Of a stretch of DNA of 64,000 bases, positions 1 through 8,450 are shown in pieces. The notes under the pieces were generated by a model. The model was not told the DNA's origin. It worked only from the letters and a program-made list of their open reading frames with translations, and made no database searches. The DNA is from Natronosalvus vescus (GTDB lineage Archaea; Halobacteriota; Halobacteria; Halobacteriales; Natrialbaceae), in assembly GCF_023973145.1 (NCBI RefSeq), contig NZ_CP099546.1, forward strand, positions 868,001 through 932,000, written 5' to 3'. A program made the position numbers and the translations under genes. The stretch's first letter is position 1. Each line of letters begins with the position of its first letter.

Positions 1-263
1 CGAGTTACGAAGGTGCCCTCGCCGAAGAGGAGATCCGCGGTGAAGCCGCAGCAGTCATCGACGAACACCAGGGACTCGTCCTGATGGACGTGACCGTCGA
101 ACAGAGCGACCATCCACTCCGTGGCACGCCGGAAACCGTCGTCCTCACGGTAGGCAAGGCTGAATCAGTCGATTCGCCGCCGATTGCACACGAACTGCAG
201 GAACGACTCGAGTCGGAGCCACGGGTGGAGGTGCACTTCGTCGAGGTGCAGGTCAGAGAATGA
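1..263 (+). CDS. C-terminal end of a probable DUF389 (TIGR00341-type) membrane protein, partial
   Basis: The reading frame is open from base 3 to the TGA at 261-263, so only the last 86 residues of a gene starting left of the window are visible. No membrane segment lies in this part. It reads as a soluble alpha/beta tail with PETVVLTVG, HELQERLES and RVEVHFVEVQV. Haloarchaeal TIGR00341/DUF389 membrane proteins end in a similar extracellular domain, with a 'PxxVxVTVG' strand, a helix and a final 'VxVxYVEV' strand, and the assignment rests on that resemblance. The function of DUF389 proteins is not established. The gene is followed 126 bp later by a cupredoxin lipoprotein on the same strand. 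Confidence 0.5.
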   Translation, partial: SYEGALAEEEIRGEAAAVIDEHQGLVLMDVTVEQSDHPLRGTPETVVLTVGKAESVDSPPIAHELQERLESEPRVEVHFVEVQVRE

Positions 264-389
264 GCGGTTGAGAGACGACACGCGGAAGCGAGTCGGTGTT
301 CAACCGCCCGCGTTCGAGGGGTGAACCGGAATTCCAACCTCGTGGGAACGAGCGACGGCCCCTACCCCCTTGGGCCCGAACGTGTTCAT

Positions 390-860
390 ATGAACTCGAC
401 CGACCGACTCTCTCGCCGACGAACGTTGCAACTGACTGGACTCGCCGGAACGGCGCTGCTCGCAGGCTGTCAGGCACCGGTTCAACAGACCGAACCCGAG
501 GCTGACGACGCAGAGGGCGACGAACCAGTGGGATGGGAGAACGTCGAGGAGATCGTTCTCGAGGGACACTTCGACCACTGGATCGGCGTCGAACCGCCGG
601 AGATCGCCGACGAGGAGAACCCCACGTTGGTGCTGTACGCCGGTCGCGAGTACGAACTGACCTGGGAGAACGGCGACGGTGACTTCCACAATCTCGTAAT
701 TTGGGACGAGGACGATAACGCCCTCGAGGAGACCGACTACACGGACGAGGAGGGTGCGACTGAGACGCTGACGTTCGAAGCCAGTGAGGAGATGGTTCGG
801 TTCGTCTGTGCACCACACGTGCCGACGATGGACGGAGCTATCGAGGTTCGAACCGAGTAA
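390..860 (+). CDS. Tat-exported lipoprotein cupredoxin (plastocyanin/halocyanin-like)
   Basis: A 156-residue blue-copper-type protein, probably an electron carrier anchored to the outer face of the membrane. The N-terminus has a twin-arginine motif (RRRTLQLTG) and a lipobox ending in Cys27 (LLAGC). An acidic linker follows, then a beta-sandwich cupredoxin fold. All four type-1 copper ligands can be placed: the His of DFHNL and the Cys, His and Met of VCAPHVPTM. The open frame extends to 321, but the ATG at 390 puts the Tat motif at the very N-terminus. A clear paralogue sits at 32911-33354, sharing the ENPTLVL, EYELTW and LTFEA(S/T)EEMV segments. The redox partner is not evident from the neighbours. 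Confidence 0.85.
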   Translation: MNSTDRLSRRRTLQLTGLAGTALLAGCQAPVQQTEPEADDAEGDEPVGWENVEEIVLEGHFDHWIGVEPPEIADEENPTLVLYAGREYELTWENGDGDFHNLVIWDEDDNALEETDYTDEEGATETLTFEASEEMVRFVCAPHVPTMDGAIEVRTE

Positions 861-910
861 CAGCGGTCGTGAAATGAGGCAGGTGCTACACTCGAGCGCC
901 AGCCTTGGCG

Positions 911-1327
911 TTACTCGTTGTCGTCGGTCTCCGGAACGGACAGCGCCACATCGGCCGGTGCATCGTGTGCACTCGAGGCCCGAACCCGGACGGTCGCATA
1001 CTCGAGGGCTTCCTCGAACGTCTCCGGGCCGTCGTACCGAGCGCCAAAGAGCGACATGAATCGCTGGGCGAGTTCGTTCGCCCGCTCGAACCGCAACACC
1101 GACCGGATCGTCTCGTGTTCGACGAAATCGAGTCCCGGGTAGGCCGTCGTCGTGATCGCGTACCCTGGTTGGTCGCCGCAGTCGATCGAGGCGGGTGCGA
1201 CCCTGAGGCGCAGGTCTCCGGCATCGTGACGGTAGGTCACGTACGCCATCTCCCGGTCGCGGTCGGCGGGCGTGTACTGGCGGGCGTGTTCGATCGTCCA
1301 GTCGGTGGCCACGTCCTCGTAAGCCAT
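911..1327 (-). CDS. Conserved haloarchaeal hypothetical protein
   Basis: A soluble acidic protein of 138 residues with no signal peptide or membrane segment. The chosen start is the ATG reading MAYEDVATDWT. The frame stays open to an ATG at 1378, which would add 17 poorly structured residues, so the start is uncertain. The sequence has strand-like stretches (MAYVTYRHDAGDLRLRV, GYAITTTAYPG) and then a helical C-terminal half. I do not recognise a named domain. Codon use matches its neighbours. It is convergent with the cupredoxin gene, leaving about 50 bp between the two stops, and divergent from the beta-propeller gene at 1759. Confidence 0.7.
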   Translation of the reverse strand: MAYEDVATDWTIEHARQYTPADRDREMAYVTYRHDAGDLRLRVAPASIDCGDQPGYAITTTAYPGLDFVEHETIRSVLRFERANELAQRFMSLFGARYDGPETFEEALEYATVRVRASSAHDAPADVALSVPETDDNE

Positions 1328-1378
1328 CGGAGGCGTTTCTTCGTGTTTCGTCTGGGGCACGTCCTCGCCGATCATCAC

Positions 1379-1758
1379 TCACGTGTAACTCGCCGAAGAC
1401 GACGTTCGTACCGACTCGAGCAATATTCACGACGGATTCCATCAATTTTGATCTAACGTTGGGTTCTTGCTCCCTCTTCCCTCATATGTCCGCACATTCG
1501 TACACTCGTGTTCTGCTCTGGTGGGTTGTGCCTGGTGAGACGATCCACTATCCCGTGTTGTGTGGGTGCTGTCGTTTCCTCGGCGTGTCGCGTTAGGGGC
1601 CATACCCGGTCATTTGGCTGGGAGCGAATCGACCGGTTTTCTGTTGCTTTCTTCGACCGTAGTTGTTCGCTGTGAAACGATTCCAGGTGCGTATTTCGTC
1701 ACCGAAACGATGCTACAGACTGCGTAGTAAACTGATATGAATCCGTTCAATCGGCCGT
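1379..1758. other. Intergenic region between divergent genes
   Basis: About 380 bp without a credible gene. It must hold the promoters of the hypothetical protein on the minus strand and the beta-propeller protein starting at 1759. AT-rich patches occur at 1421-1460 and 1715-1745, but I cannot fix a TATA box with confidence. No RNA gene or repeat is apparent. Confidence 0.5.
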
Positions 1759-3351
1759 ATGAATCGATCAAGTCGACGCCGATTCCTGCACCGAACTGGG
1801 CTGACGATCGCCGCCGGCAGCGTCCTGGCTGCGTCTGGCGGTGGAGCAACCGCGGTCGCATCGTCGGCGAGGGCGGATAGCCACGACTGGCCCTCACTCG
1901 GCGGGAACCCGGGCAACAATCCCCTGGTTCCAACCGACCCACACCCGGGTGAGACGGCCGACGTCGCCTGGTCGTACGAGCACGGAGAACCGGGTGGATA
2001 TTCGACGGATACGGGTGCACTCGCGGTCGCCGGCGGAACGGTGTTACTCACGACCGAAGACGGCGAGGTTCACGCGGTCGATACCGCCGACGGCTCCCTC
2101 GAGTGGCGCACCGATCCCATCGGCGCGACGGGAACGCCGGCGGTGATCGGCGACTTCGTTTACGTGGGCGGCGAACGCTTGTCGAAGATCGACGCCGACA
2201 CCGGCCAGATCTGTTGCCAGACCCGCCTGGGATACGACGAGGAGATTCCGTCGCCGACGGTCGCTGACGGCATCGTATTCGTCGTCGGCGACGGGGTTCT
2301 CTACGCCATCGAGGCCAGCGAGAACGCGGAACGGTGGCGCTTCGATCCGCCCGGTGACCCGCTGTACGAACAGCCGGTCGCCGTCGGCGACGGCGCGGTG
2401 ATCGCCACCAGCGAATCCCGTGCGTTCGCCCTCGAACTCGAGGACGGCACCGAGCGCTGGGTCGACGACGCGTCGGTAGGAGAGAGCGACGATGTCGTGT
2501 TCGCGGGGACGAACGACCGGCAGACCGTCTTCCCCGTCGCAACTGACGACTTGGTCGCGATCGGCAGCGTAGACCGGGAGCAATCCGGCATGTGGCCCAT
2601 CGGTTACACGACGCTCTATGACCTCGAAACCGGCGAGAAGCGCGTCGTCGGTGAGTCGCCGTCGTGGGATTCCGGGGCGATCACCGACGAACGATTCTAC
2701 GGACTCGATTCCCACAATCTCCGGGGATACGATCAGGGAACTGGAGAGGAGACATGGTCGACCGAGGTCAGCACCTACCACGTATCGTCGGTCGTCGTCA
2801 CCGAGGAGACCGTGTATGCGGGGCTGCTGATCGACGGTGAGGCCTACGCACCCGAGGATCAGCCCGAGCCGGAGGTCGGTGTCTACGCGTTCGACGCCGA
2901 GACGGGCGACGTCGAGTGGACTGTCTCCACAGATGGCGTCCCGGCGCTCGCGCTCGTGGACGGAACGCTCTATGCGGCCAGCACCAGGGACGTGGTCGCG
3001 ATTCGAGACGAATCAGAAACCGACGCCGGCGGCGACGATTCTGATGATGCTGACGACACTGATGACGAGCACGAAAGTGATGAGCACTCGAGTGACGACA
3101 CCGACACCGACTCCGACTCCGACTCCAACGACGCCGACGGCGATGACGATACAGACACTGGAACCGACGACGCGACGGACGACGATCAAACGACTACCTC
3201 GACGGACGACCCCGCGAGCGAAGGAACGGCGTCGGCCGGCGAAGAAACCGACGACCCGACGCCCGGATTCACGACGGGGGCCGGCATCGCCGGCGGGGCT
3301 CTCACCCTCGAGTGGCTCCGACGTCGGGTTAGCGGTGACGAACCCGAGTAA
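1759..3351 (+). CDS. Secreted PQQ-type beta-propeller protein with PGF-CTERM anchor
   Basis: A 530-residue exported protein. It starts with a Tat signal (SRRRFLHRTGLTIAAG), followed by a propeller of PQQ/YVTN-like blades. These carry recurrent W-x-Y/W-RTDPIGA, VYVGG, ALELEDGTERWVDD, AFDAETGDVEWTV and GTLYAAS strands from roughly residue 50 to 415. Residues 420-495 form a Ser/Thr/Asp-rich spacer (repeated DS, DDTD). The C-terminus has PGF followed by a hydrophobic segment and LRRR, the PGF-CTERM layout processed by archaeosortase A and replaced by a lipid. The propeller probably binds a ligand or organises surface proteins. PQQ binding or enzyme activity cannot be claimed, because no catalytic domain is present. 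Confidence 0.88.
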   Translation: MNRSSRRRFLHRTGLTIAAGSVLAASGGGATAVASSARADSHDWPSLGGNPGNNPLVPTDPHPGETADVAWSYEHGEPGGYSTDTGALAVAGGTVLLTTEDGEVHAVDTADGSLEWRTDPIGATGTPAVIGDFVYVGGERLSKIDADTGQICCQTRLGYDEEIPSPTVADGIVFVVGDGVLYAIEASENAERWRFDPPGDPLYEQPVAVGDGAVIATSESRAFALELEDGTERWVDDASVGESDDVVFAGTNDRQTVFPVATDDLVAIGSVDREQSGMWPIGYTTLYDLETGEKRVVGESPSWDSGAITDERFYGLDSHNLRGYDQGTGEETWSTEVSTYHVSSVVVTEETVYAGLLIDGEAYAPEDQPEPEVGVYAFDAETGDVEWTVSTDGVPALALVDGTLYAASTRDVVAIRDESETDAGGDDSDDADDTDDEHESDEHSSDDTDTDSDSDSNDADGDDDTDTGTDDATDDDQTTTSTDDPASEGTASAGEETDDPTPGFTTGAGIAGGALTLEWLRRRVSGDEPE

Positions 3352-3388
3352 GTCGCTACAAGGCGGTAGACTGGCACCATGACATCCT

Positions 3389-3408
3389 CCTCGCCGTGAA
3401 CGGCGAGG
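3389..3408. repeat. Perfect hairpin at the IS right end / possible omega-RNA region
   Basis: An 8-bp perfect stem (CCTCGCCG / CGGCGAGG) closes a TGAA tetraloop, just past the 3' end of the tnpB fragment. IS200/IS605 elements carry subterminal hairpins recognised by TnpA, and the guide (omega) RNA of TnpB is drawn from this 3' tnpB/right-end region. The position and shape match. Actual function is unlikely, since the nuclease is truncated. Confidence 0.55.
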
Positions 3409-3431
3409 TTTCCTCGCGCTGGGGGTATCGC

Positions 3432-4325
3432 TTACCGACCCACGGAGGCAACTTGCGGGTTCGTATGCTCCTCGTTGAGAACTGAGCGTGGTGACTCTGA
3501 CCAATCATCGTCGTCCCACTTGAGGCATACAGGCCGTGCCATCGACCGTGTTACCGTCGTCTGCCGTTGACGAGACGCTCCGCGTCTCGTTCGCCAACCA
3601 GAACTCGGAGAGTTCTGGTGACGTCTCAAGAACGATTCACTTGCCACGAGGTCGGCGTGCCCCTCGAAACTACACGAACACGTCAGCGTATCCTGATGCC
3701 GAATTGTGTCCTCTGTCGAACCACAGTTCGGACACGTCTGACTCGTCCACGCTTCCGACCGAACTTCTACCGACATGCCGTATTCTTCGGCGGTACACGC
3801 CAGTCGGTTCAAGAACGCTCTGAACGCCCAGAAGTTGTGTGTCTTCACGTTCGCCTCCACCGACCAGTGAGTTTCCAACACATCGGTCAAATCGCCAACG
3901 TACACCATTGAAACGCCTTCTTCGTACAGGCGTTCGATGAGGTTCCGAGCAAGCGCGTCCCGTGCGTGGTCACACCGCTTTGTACGTCGGTCGTACAGGC
4001 GTCGGATACGGTGACTACTGTATCGACTGTCCTTCAACAGTGATTGGAGGCGGGCGATTTCTCGCGTGGCTTCGCGGAATCTGTCGAACAGGTCACGTCC
4101 TTCGTACAGGTATTGCTTGCCGGTCGTTGTTGTGCAGGCAACGATGTTGTTCGCACCGATGTCCAGAGCGGCTTCTTCCGAAGCCAGTGGTTGTGCCAGT
4201 CGAGAATGATTTTCGCTGATTGTGACTGGCTGAAAGGCCCTGAACGTCTGTGCTTGCTCGTCGTAGAACAACTCTAAAGGGCGGGGACTCTCTCCTTGAT
4301 TCAGGTAGCTGAACGTCCGTTGCAA
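3432..4325 (-). pseudogene. tnpB: TnpB-like RNA-guided nuclease, 5'-truncated
   Basis: The open frame gives about 297 residues, against roughly 400 for intact TnpB. The RuvC-like core is present: DIGANN carries the first Asp, and a YVGDLTD stretch stands where most relatives read EDL. A zinc ribbon follows (CPNC about 14 residues before CSC), then FEGHADL with the last Asp. The N-terminal wedge/REC portion (about 100-130 residues) is absent. The nominal start is a TTG inside the [11 protein letters not shown] motif, and the frame runs on upstream without a stop into the larE 3' region in another frame. So no native start codon survives. No frameshift is visible in the remaining part. It is best regarded as a relic of transposition next to larE. 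Confidence 0.75.
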
Positions 4326-4380
4326 TTTTTCGTGGGTGAAAACGGACGCCTCGAACGCTCTCGAACACTCCCTCGACGGC

Positions 4381-5289
4381 TCAGTGGTCGGCTCGTGGGT
4401 ACTCCGCTGTGAACACGTCTTCCACGAGTGGCTCGCCCGTCCCTTCGACCGCCGTCTCGCCAGCTTCGACGCTCGAGTCCTCGCCGGCCGGACTCACGCT
4501 CCCCGTCCGGTAGCCGTGGAGGTCGAGCGTGACGTGGTCGAATCCGAGGTCTGTCAGGGGGTCACGGATCGACTCGACGAACGACGGATCGAGGGCTGCC
4601 TCGAGTTCTTCCGGGGCGATTTCTATGCGGGCGAGGCCGTCGTGGTCGCGCACGCGGAACTGTTCGAAGCCCCACTGGTGGACGAGCGCCTCGGCGCGTT
4701 CGATCCGGCTGAGGCGATCCTCAGTCACGGCCAGCCCCGTCGGGATGCGTGAGGAGAGACACGCCATCGATGGCTTGTCCGCGACCGAGAGACCGTACTG
4801 GTCGGCGACCTCGCGCACCTCGTCCTTCGAGAAGTCGTGGGTGAGCAGCGGGGAGTGCACCTCGAGTTCCTCGACGGCGCGGAGTCCCGGTCGGTGGCCC
4901 GCAACCGGATCGTCTGCGTTCGTCCCGTCACAGACCGTCTCGATACCGAGCTCGCGAGCGCGCTCGAGCATCTTCCCGAGTCGCATCGTCCGGCAGTGAT
5001 AACAGCGCTCGTCGTCGTTCGCGATGAAGGCGTCGCTGTCGAGTTCGGAGAATTCGACGATCTCGTGACGGATACCGATCTCCTCGGCGACGCGTCTGGC
5101 GTCCTCGAGTTCGGCCGCCGGGAGGGTCTCGCTCTTTGCCGTACACGCCACGGCGTTCTCGCCGAGGGCGTCGTGGGCGAGGGCGGCTACCGTACTCGAG
5201 TCGACGCCGCCGGAGAAGGCGACGAGGACGCCGTCGTGTGTTGCGAGGTCGGCGAGGGCGGCCTCGCGTTTGTCCTCGATGGTTGTCAT
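4381..5289 (-). CDS. larE: ATP-dependent sacrificial sulfur transferase LarE
   Basis: A PP-loop pyrophosphatase-type enzyme of 302 residues. LarE adenylates a nicotinic-acid-derived dicarboxylate and transfers sulfur to it while making the nickel-pincer cofactor. Visible features are the PP-loop SGGVDSS (residues 26-32), DERCYHCR (about 93-100), and [13 protein letters not shown], with Cys177 aligning with the sacrificial Cys176 described for the Lactiplantibacillus enzyme. The ATG at 5289 is preferred to an upstream in-frame ATG at 5343, because it starts directly before the conserved N-terminal helix. The last 40 residues form a variable acidic tail. No larB or larC is in this window, so the acceptor pathway here is not shown. 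A tnpB relic lies immediately downstream. Confidence 0.85.
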   Translation of the reverse strand: MTTIEDKREAALADLATHDGVLVAFSGGVDSSTVAALAHDALGENAVACTAKSETLPAAELEDARRVAEEIGIRHEIVEFSELDSDAFIANDDERCYHCRTMRLGKMLERARELGIETVCDGTNADDPVAGHRPGLRAVEELEVHSPLLTHDFSKDEVREVADQYGLSVADKPSMACLSSRIPTGLAVTEDRLSRIERAEALVHQWGFEQFRVRDHDGLARIEIAPEELEAALDPSFVESIRDPLTDLGFDHVTLDLHGYRTGSVSPAGEDSSVEAGETAVEGTGEPLVEDVFTAEYPRADH

Positions 5290-5427
5290 ACCCTTCGTTT
5301 GGTTCGAACGGCAAAAAGCGCGTTGTAACTGGCTTCTTCCCATTGGCTGCCCGACGTCGGTACAAACAGTTGTCGACTGCGCGACGAACAGCCTACATCA
5401 GTCGTCACGAACACTTGTCGACCGCCG

Positions 5428-6336
5428 TCACGAACACGTGTCGATCGCCGTCTCGAGCACGTCGAGATCGCTATCGAGCCTGACCCGCATGACGTCGCCG
5501 CCGACGGGCATCCGTACCTCGAGCCGATACGGATCGCGGCCGACGATTCTGGTGTACTCGTCGCTGACACACCACGGCAGCGTCCAGTATGGTCGCTCGT
5601 CGAGGCTGACGCCGCGCTCACGGTGAAAACTGACGACCTCGGAGTGATCGAGCAGGCGCAAACCGGCGGCTGAGCAGAGGGTGTGCCCACACTGGACGCA
5701 CTCGTGGTCGACGCGGACGTCGACGCCGAGACAGCACCCTTCCTCGCCCTCCTCGACGATGTGCGTCTCCATCCGGCCGCTACACTCCGGACAGACGCCG
5801 TCGGCGGCGAGGCAGTGGAGGTGGCGAACCCGATTGTCGAACGCCTCGGTCACCTCCTCGTGCGTCCGGTCGTTCAGTCCACCAGGCGGGAACGAGTACT
5901 CGCCGTGACGTTGCCCGCAGTCGGTGCACTCGATGGCCAGTCGTTCGTCCGAGTAGACGCCCTGGAGCGGGCCGCCGCAGGTGACACAGCCGCCCTGGAC
6001 GGGAAACGGATCGAGGCGGGGATGCTCGTTGAACGAGCCGGCGATCACGGCGTGGACGACCTTCTCGCCGGCGTGTTTGAAGTCGTACCCGCCGTCGACC
6101 TGGTCGATGAAATGACCCGAGAGCTTCTGGAGGTGGTAGTTGAACTGCGCCGAATCACGCATCTCGACGGCTCGACGCAGTTCGGAGAACGAAACCGGCC
6201 GCTCCTCGGCAGCCCACAGCGCCTCGAGAATCGAGAGTCGCGTCTCGTTGCTAATCAGCGCGAACGCCTCCGCCGGGTCGAGGCAGTCGGTACACTCGAG
6301 GATAGTCGACTCGCTCGAGGTGTCGGGGTGGCTCAT
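5428..6336 (-). CDS. HTH (ArsR-type) transcriptional regulator with zinc-ribbon modules
   Basis: A 302-residue protein. Residues 20-100 form a winged helix (SNETRLSILEALW, FSELRRAV, QFNYHLQKLSGHF), as in archaeal ArsR-like regulators. It is followed by Cys pairs CVTCGG and CTDCGQRH, then CPECSG, and finally CVQCGHTLC, which indicates two or more zinc ribbons. The C-terminal 100 residues look like a sensor or dimerisation domain (RPYWTLPWCVSDE). It is divergent from the secreted metalloprotease gene, with 122 bp between the starts, and a GCTTTAG box lies 27 nt upstream of this ATG. Regulation of the protease or of itself is plausible from the arrangement alone. The ligand is unknown. Confidence 0.8.
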   Translation of the reverse strand: MSHPDTSSESTILECTDCLDPAEAFALISNETRLSILEALWAAEERPVSFSELRRAVEMRDSAQFNYHLQKLSGHFIDQVDGGYDFKHAGEKVVHAVIAGSFNEHPRLDPFPVQGGCVTCGGPLQGVYSDERLAIECTDCGQRHGEYSFPPGGLNDRTHEEVTEAFDNRVRHLHCLAADGVCPECSGRMETHIVEEGEEGCCLGVDVRVDHECVQCGHTLCSAAGLRLLDHSEVVSFHRERGVSLDERPYWTLPWCVSDEYTRIVGRDPYRLEVRMPVGGDVMRVRLDSDLDVLETAIDTCS

Positions 6337-6428
6337 ACGTGATGCTCAATTGGCATCGACTAAAGCGTTCGCTGAAGCTCGTTTTTGTAAAATGTGTGAT
6401 GGGTCTGGATAGCAAGCGAGCCAGACGA

Positions 6429-6434
6429 TTTATC
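6429..6434 (+). promoter_or_regulatory. TATA box of the metalloprotease gene
   Basis: TTTATC lies 25-30 nt upstream of the GTG at 6459, the spacing of a leaderless haloarchaeal transcript. It would fall inside the coding region if the upstream ATG at 6339 or 6399 were used. That supports the GTG start. Confidence 0.6.
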
Positions 6435-6458
6435 GCTGGTTGTCACTTATCAATCCGC

Positions 6459-8120
6459 GTGAATCGATTCGGGACTCGAGCGAGCGTCTTCGCGCTTGTC
6501 TGCGTCGTCGTGATGCTCACGGTAGTCGGCGGCGGGGTCGACACCGGTGCCGTTGTCGGTGACGAGCATGGGAGTAACGACGACCGGATACCCGCCAGCG
6601 GTGTCGACCATCGAGACGGCCAGGCCTGGTCAGCCCACTCGAGTCACGTTCTCACTCACTCCGACCACGACGAGGCACCTGACCCAGCGGACGGCGAGGT
6701 GGCCGACGACGGCGAACTCGAGACCGCGTACTTCCTGATCAGGTACCACGCGGACTACGCGGACGAGGCGGAAACGATCGCCGCCGTCGCCGACGACCAC
6801 TACGTCGTCCTCCACCAGAAGTTCGGACTCGAGTTGCCCGAGCACCGGACGCAACTCATCGTCGGCCCTCGCGAGAATCAGCCCTGTGACGCCGTCGGCT
6901 GTGTCGACCCGCTCAACCGGGTATGGGTGTCGACGGACTCAAGGTCGCTGCTTCACCACGAACTGGTGCACACGATCCAGTTGCGCGAACACTGGTCACC
7001 GTTGAACCAGCTTTCCGACCCCGACCCGGGCGAGGGCATGTTCATCGAGGGTACCGCGAAGTACCTCGACGCCTCGGCTGCCCAGATCGAGCGCTCGGCC
7101 AGGTTTGATCCCGACGCGATCGACTTGACGTCGTATCCGGAGGGCAGCACCGAGTACGCCGAGCGGGCGCTGTTCGTCGAGTTCGTGATCGAGACCTACG
7201 GCCGCGAGGCGTTCGACGCGCTCTATCTCGAGGGCTCCGTCGCGGGGCTCGAAGCGGCGACGGGGGCGTCCTTCGCCGACCTTCGCGCAGACTTCGACGT
7301 CCACCTCGATGCCCAACAACAACGCCTGCGCGACGGCGGCGCACCGCTGCCGGCGTTCACCTACGACCCGATCGAACCCGAACCCGAGCAGGAGGTTACC
7401 CTCGACGCCCGGACGCCCGACGCAGTCGCCGCCATCGGCCGGACGTGGTACCCTACGGAGCCGGACGCGTTCGCCTGGGATCTCACCGGCGACGGCGAGG
7501 TCGACGCGACCGGGCCTACGGCGACGCTCGAGGTGCCGACGACCGGCGAGTGGCCAGCCGAGGTAACGCTCCTGGTCGAAATCGACGGGGAAACCCACGC
7601 GGCGACCCAGCGGATCGTCCTCTCTGGCGAGCCGTCGATCGGGGTCGCGGACGCGGCCGTTCCCGATCGCCTCGAGCCCGAGGAGACGGTGTCGGCGACG
7701 GTAACCGTCGTAAACGACGATCCCAGACCGACGAGTGACACGCTCGAACTCGTTGTGGGTGACGAACGGGTCGCCTCCACTACCGTGGAGCTGGCACCCG
7801 GCGAGGAGCGGACGGTCGAGCTCGAGGGCACCGTCTCCGGCCTCGAGGCGGGCACCTACAGCCTCCGGATCACCGGGTCGGACGAAGATGCCGGTCTCGA
7901 GGGGTCGATCGTCCTCGAGGATGGCGGCGATTCCGCGGCCGATACTGACGCGGACGTGGACGGTGACCTCGGTGACGAGGACGGTTCGGGCGTGGCCGAC
8001 TCGATTCCGGGATTCGGCGTCCTCATGGTGCTGAGTGCGCTCGCCAGCGTCGCTCTCGCGCATCGAGTGTTGGGTTGGTCGCTCGAGGGACGCGGCCGCT
8101 CGGCGGGAGCGGACGATTGA
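6459..8120 (+). CDS. Secreted zinc metalloprotease-like protein with PGF-CTERM anchor
   Basis: A surface protein of about 553 residues. From the GTG at 6459 it begins with a textbook Sec signal (NRFGTRASVFALVCVVVML). Upstream ATGs at 6339 and 6399 would bury this signal and the TATA box. The catalytic region has LLHHELVHTIQ, giving the HExxH zinc motif, and about 35 residues later GMFIEGTAKYLD, whose Glu is a candidate third ligand (gluzincin layout). Beta-rich domains follow: a PKD-like stretch around FAWDLTGDGEVDATGP and a CARDB-like domain (VNDDPRPTSDTLELVV). A short acidic spacer precedes SIPGFGVLMVLSALASVAL and a final Arg-containing tail, the PGF-CTERM signal for archaeosortase. Substrate unknown. 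Confidence 0.82.
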   Translation: MNRFGTRASVFALVCVVVMLTVVGGGVDTGAVVGDEHGSNDDRIPASGVDHRDGQAWSAHSSHVLTHSDHDEAPDPADGEVADDGELETAYFLIRYHADYADEAETIAAVADDHYVVLHQKFGLELPEHRTQLIVGPRENQPCDAVGCVDPLNRVWVSTDSRSLLHHELVHTIQLREHWSPLNQLSDPDPGEGMFIEGTAKYLDASAAQIERSARFDPDAIDLTSYPEGSTEYAERALFVEFVIETYGREAFDALYLEGSVAGLEAATGASFADLRADFDVHLDAQQQRLRDGGAPLPAFTYDPIEPEPEQEVTLDARTPDAVAAIGRTWYPTEPDAFAWDLTGDGEVDATGPTATLEVPTTGEWPAEVTLLVEIDGETHAATQRIVLSGEPSIGVADAAVPDRLEPEETVSATVTVVNDDPRPTSDTLELVVGDERVASTTVELAPGEERTVELEGTVSGLEAGTYSLRITGSDEDAGLEGSIVLEDGGDSAADTDADVDGDLGDEDGSGVADSIPGFGVLMVLSALASVALAHRVLGWSLEGRGRSAGADD

Positions 8121-8450
8121 CCTCGTGTCGCCGAGTGTGCTGTTGATAGGTCTGTGCCACACGGTAGGGCGGTGATCTGCCTCAAACTTCAGATATTGTA
8201 GTATTGCGTCGGATATGGCTTCAAAAACTGTAGTAAAATCTCGAGCCACCCGACAACGGGCGTCGTCACGGGTGAGAACTCGAGACCTGGTTGCGGTTCG
8301 GCACCCGGTCGCGGTTCGCACCGACGCACTAACCGTGCGCTCGCGTCTCGAACCCTGTGCAGCGCTCACACACGGTGTCGGCCCACACCTGCAGAACAGT
8401 AGGTTTATCAATCGCAGAGCGGAACCCCTAGTACAATTACTCACCGTCTT
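8121..8450. other. Intergenic region upstream of the aIF2-gamma operon
   Basis: A 330-bp stretch with AT-rich patches around 8185-8240 and no convincing coding frame. It holds the promoter of the translation/transcription operon (TATA at 8404). Nothing else is recognised. Confidence 0.5.
8404..8409 (+). promoter_or_regulatory. TATA box for the aIF2-gamma operon
   Basis: TTTATC is centred about 45 nt before the ATG at 8451. With the usual 25-nt offset this predicts a 5' leader of 15-20 nt. No Shine-Dalgarno sequence is visible before the ATG. Confidence 0.5.

Larger units (their letters stand above)
3381..4380 (-). mobile_element. Decayed IS200/IS605-family element remnant (tnpB part and one end)
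   Basis: The segment contains a tnpB gene missing its 5' third, together with a putative right-end hairpin about 25 bp beyond its stop. No tnpA (Y1 transposase) gene and no opposite end can be found. The left limit is fixed only approximately: TnpB-like coding stops making sense a few codons upstream of 4325, and the larE stop codon lies at 4381. The fragment therefore sits directly downstream of larE and appears to be a deletion relic that cannot transpose on its own. Confidence 0.65.

Noticed and set aside
300-1445. 381-residue frame on the minus strand
   Set aside because: It runs antisense across the cupredoxin and in another frame through the hypothetical gene; Arg-rich shadow.
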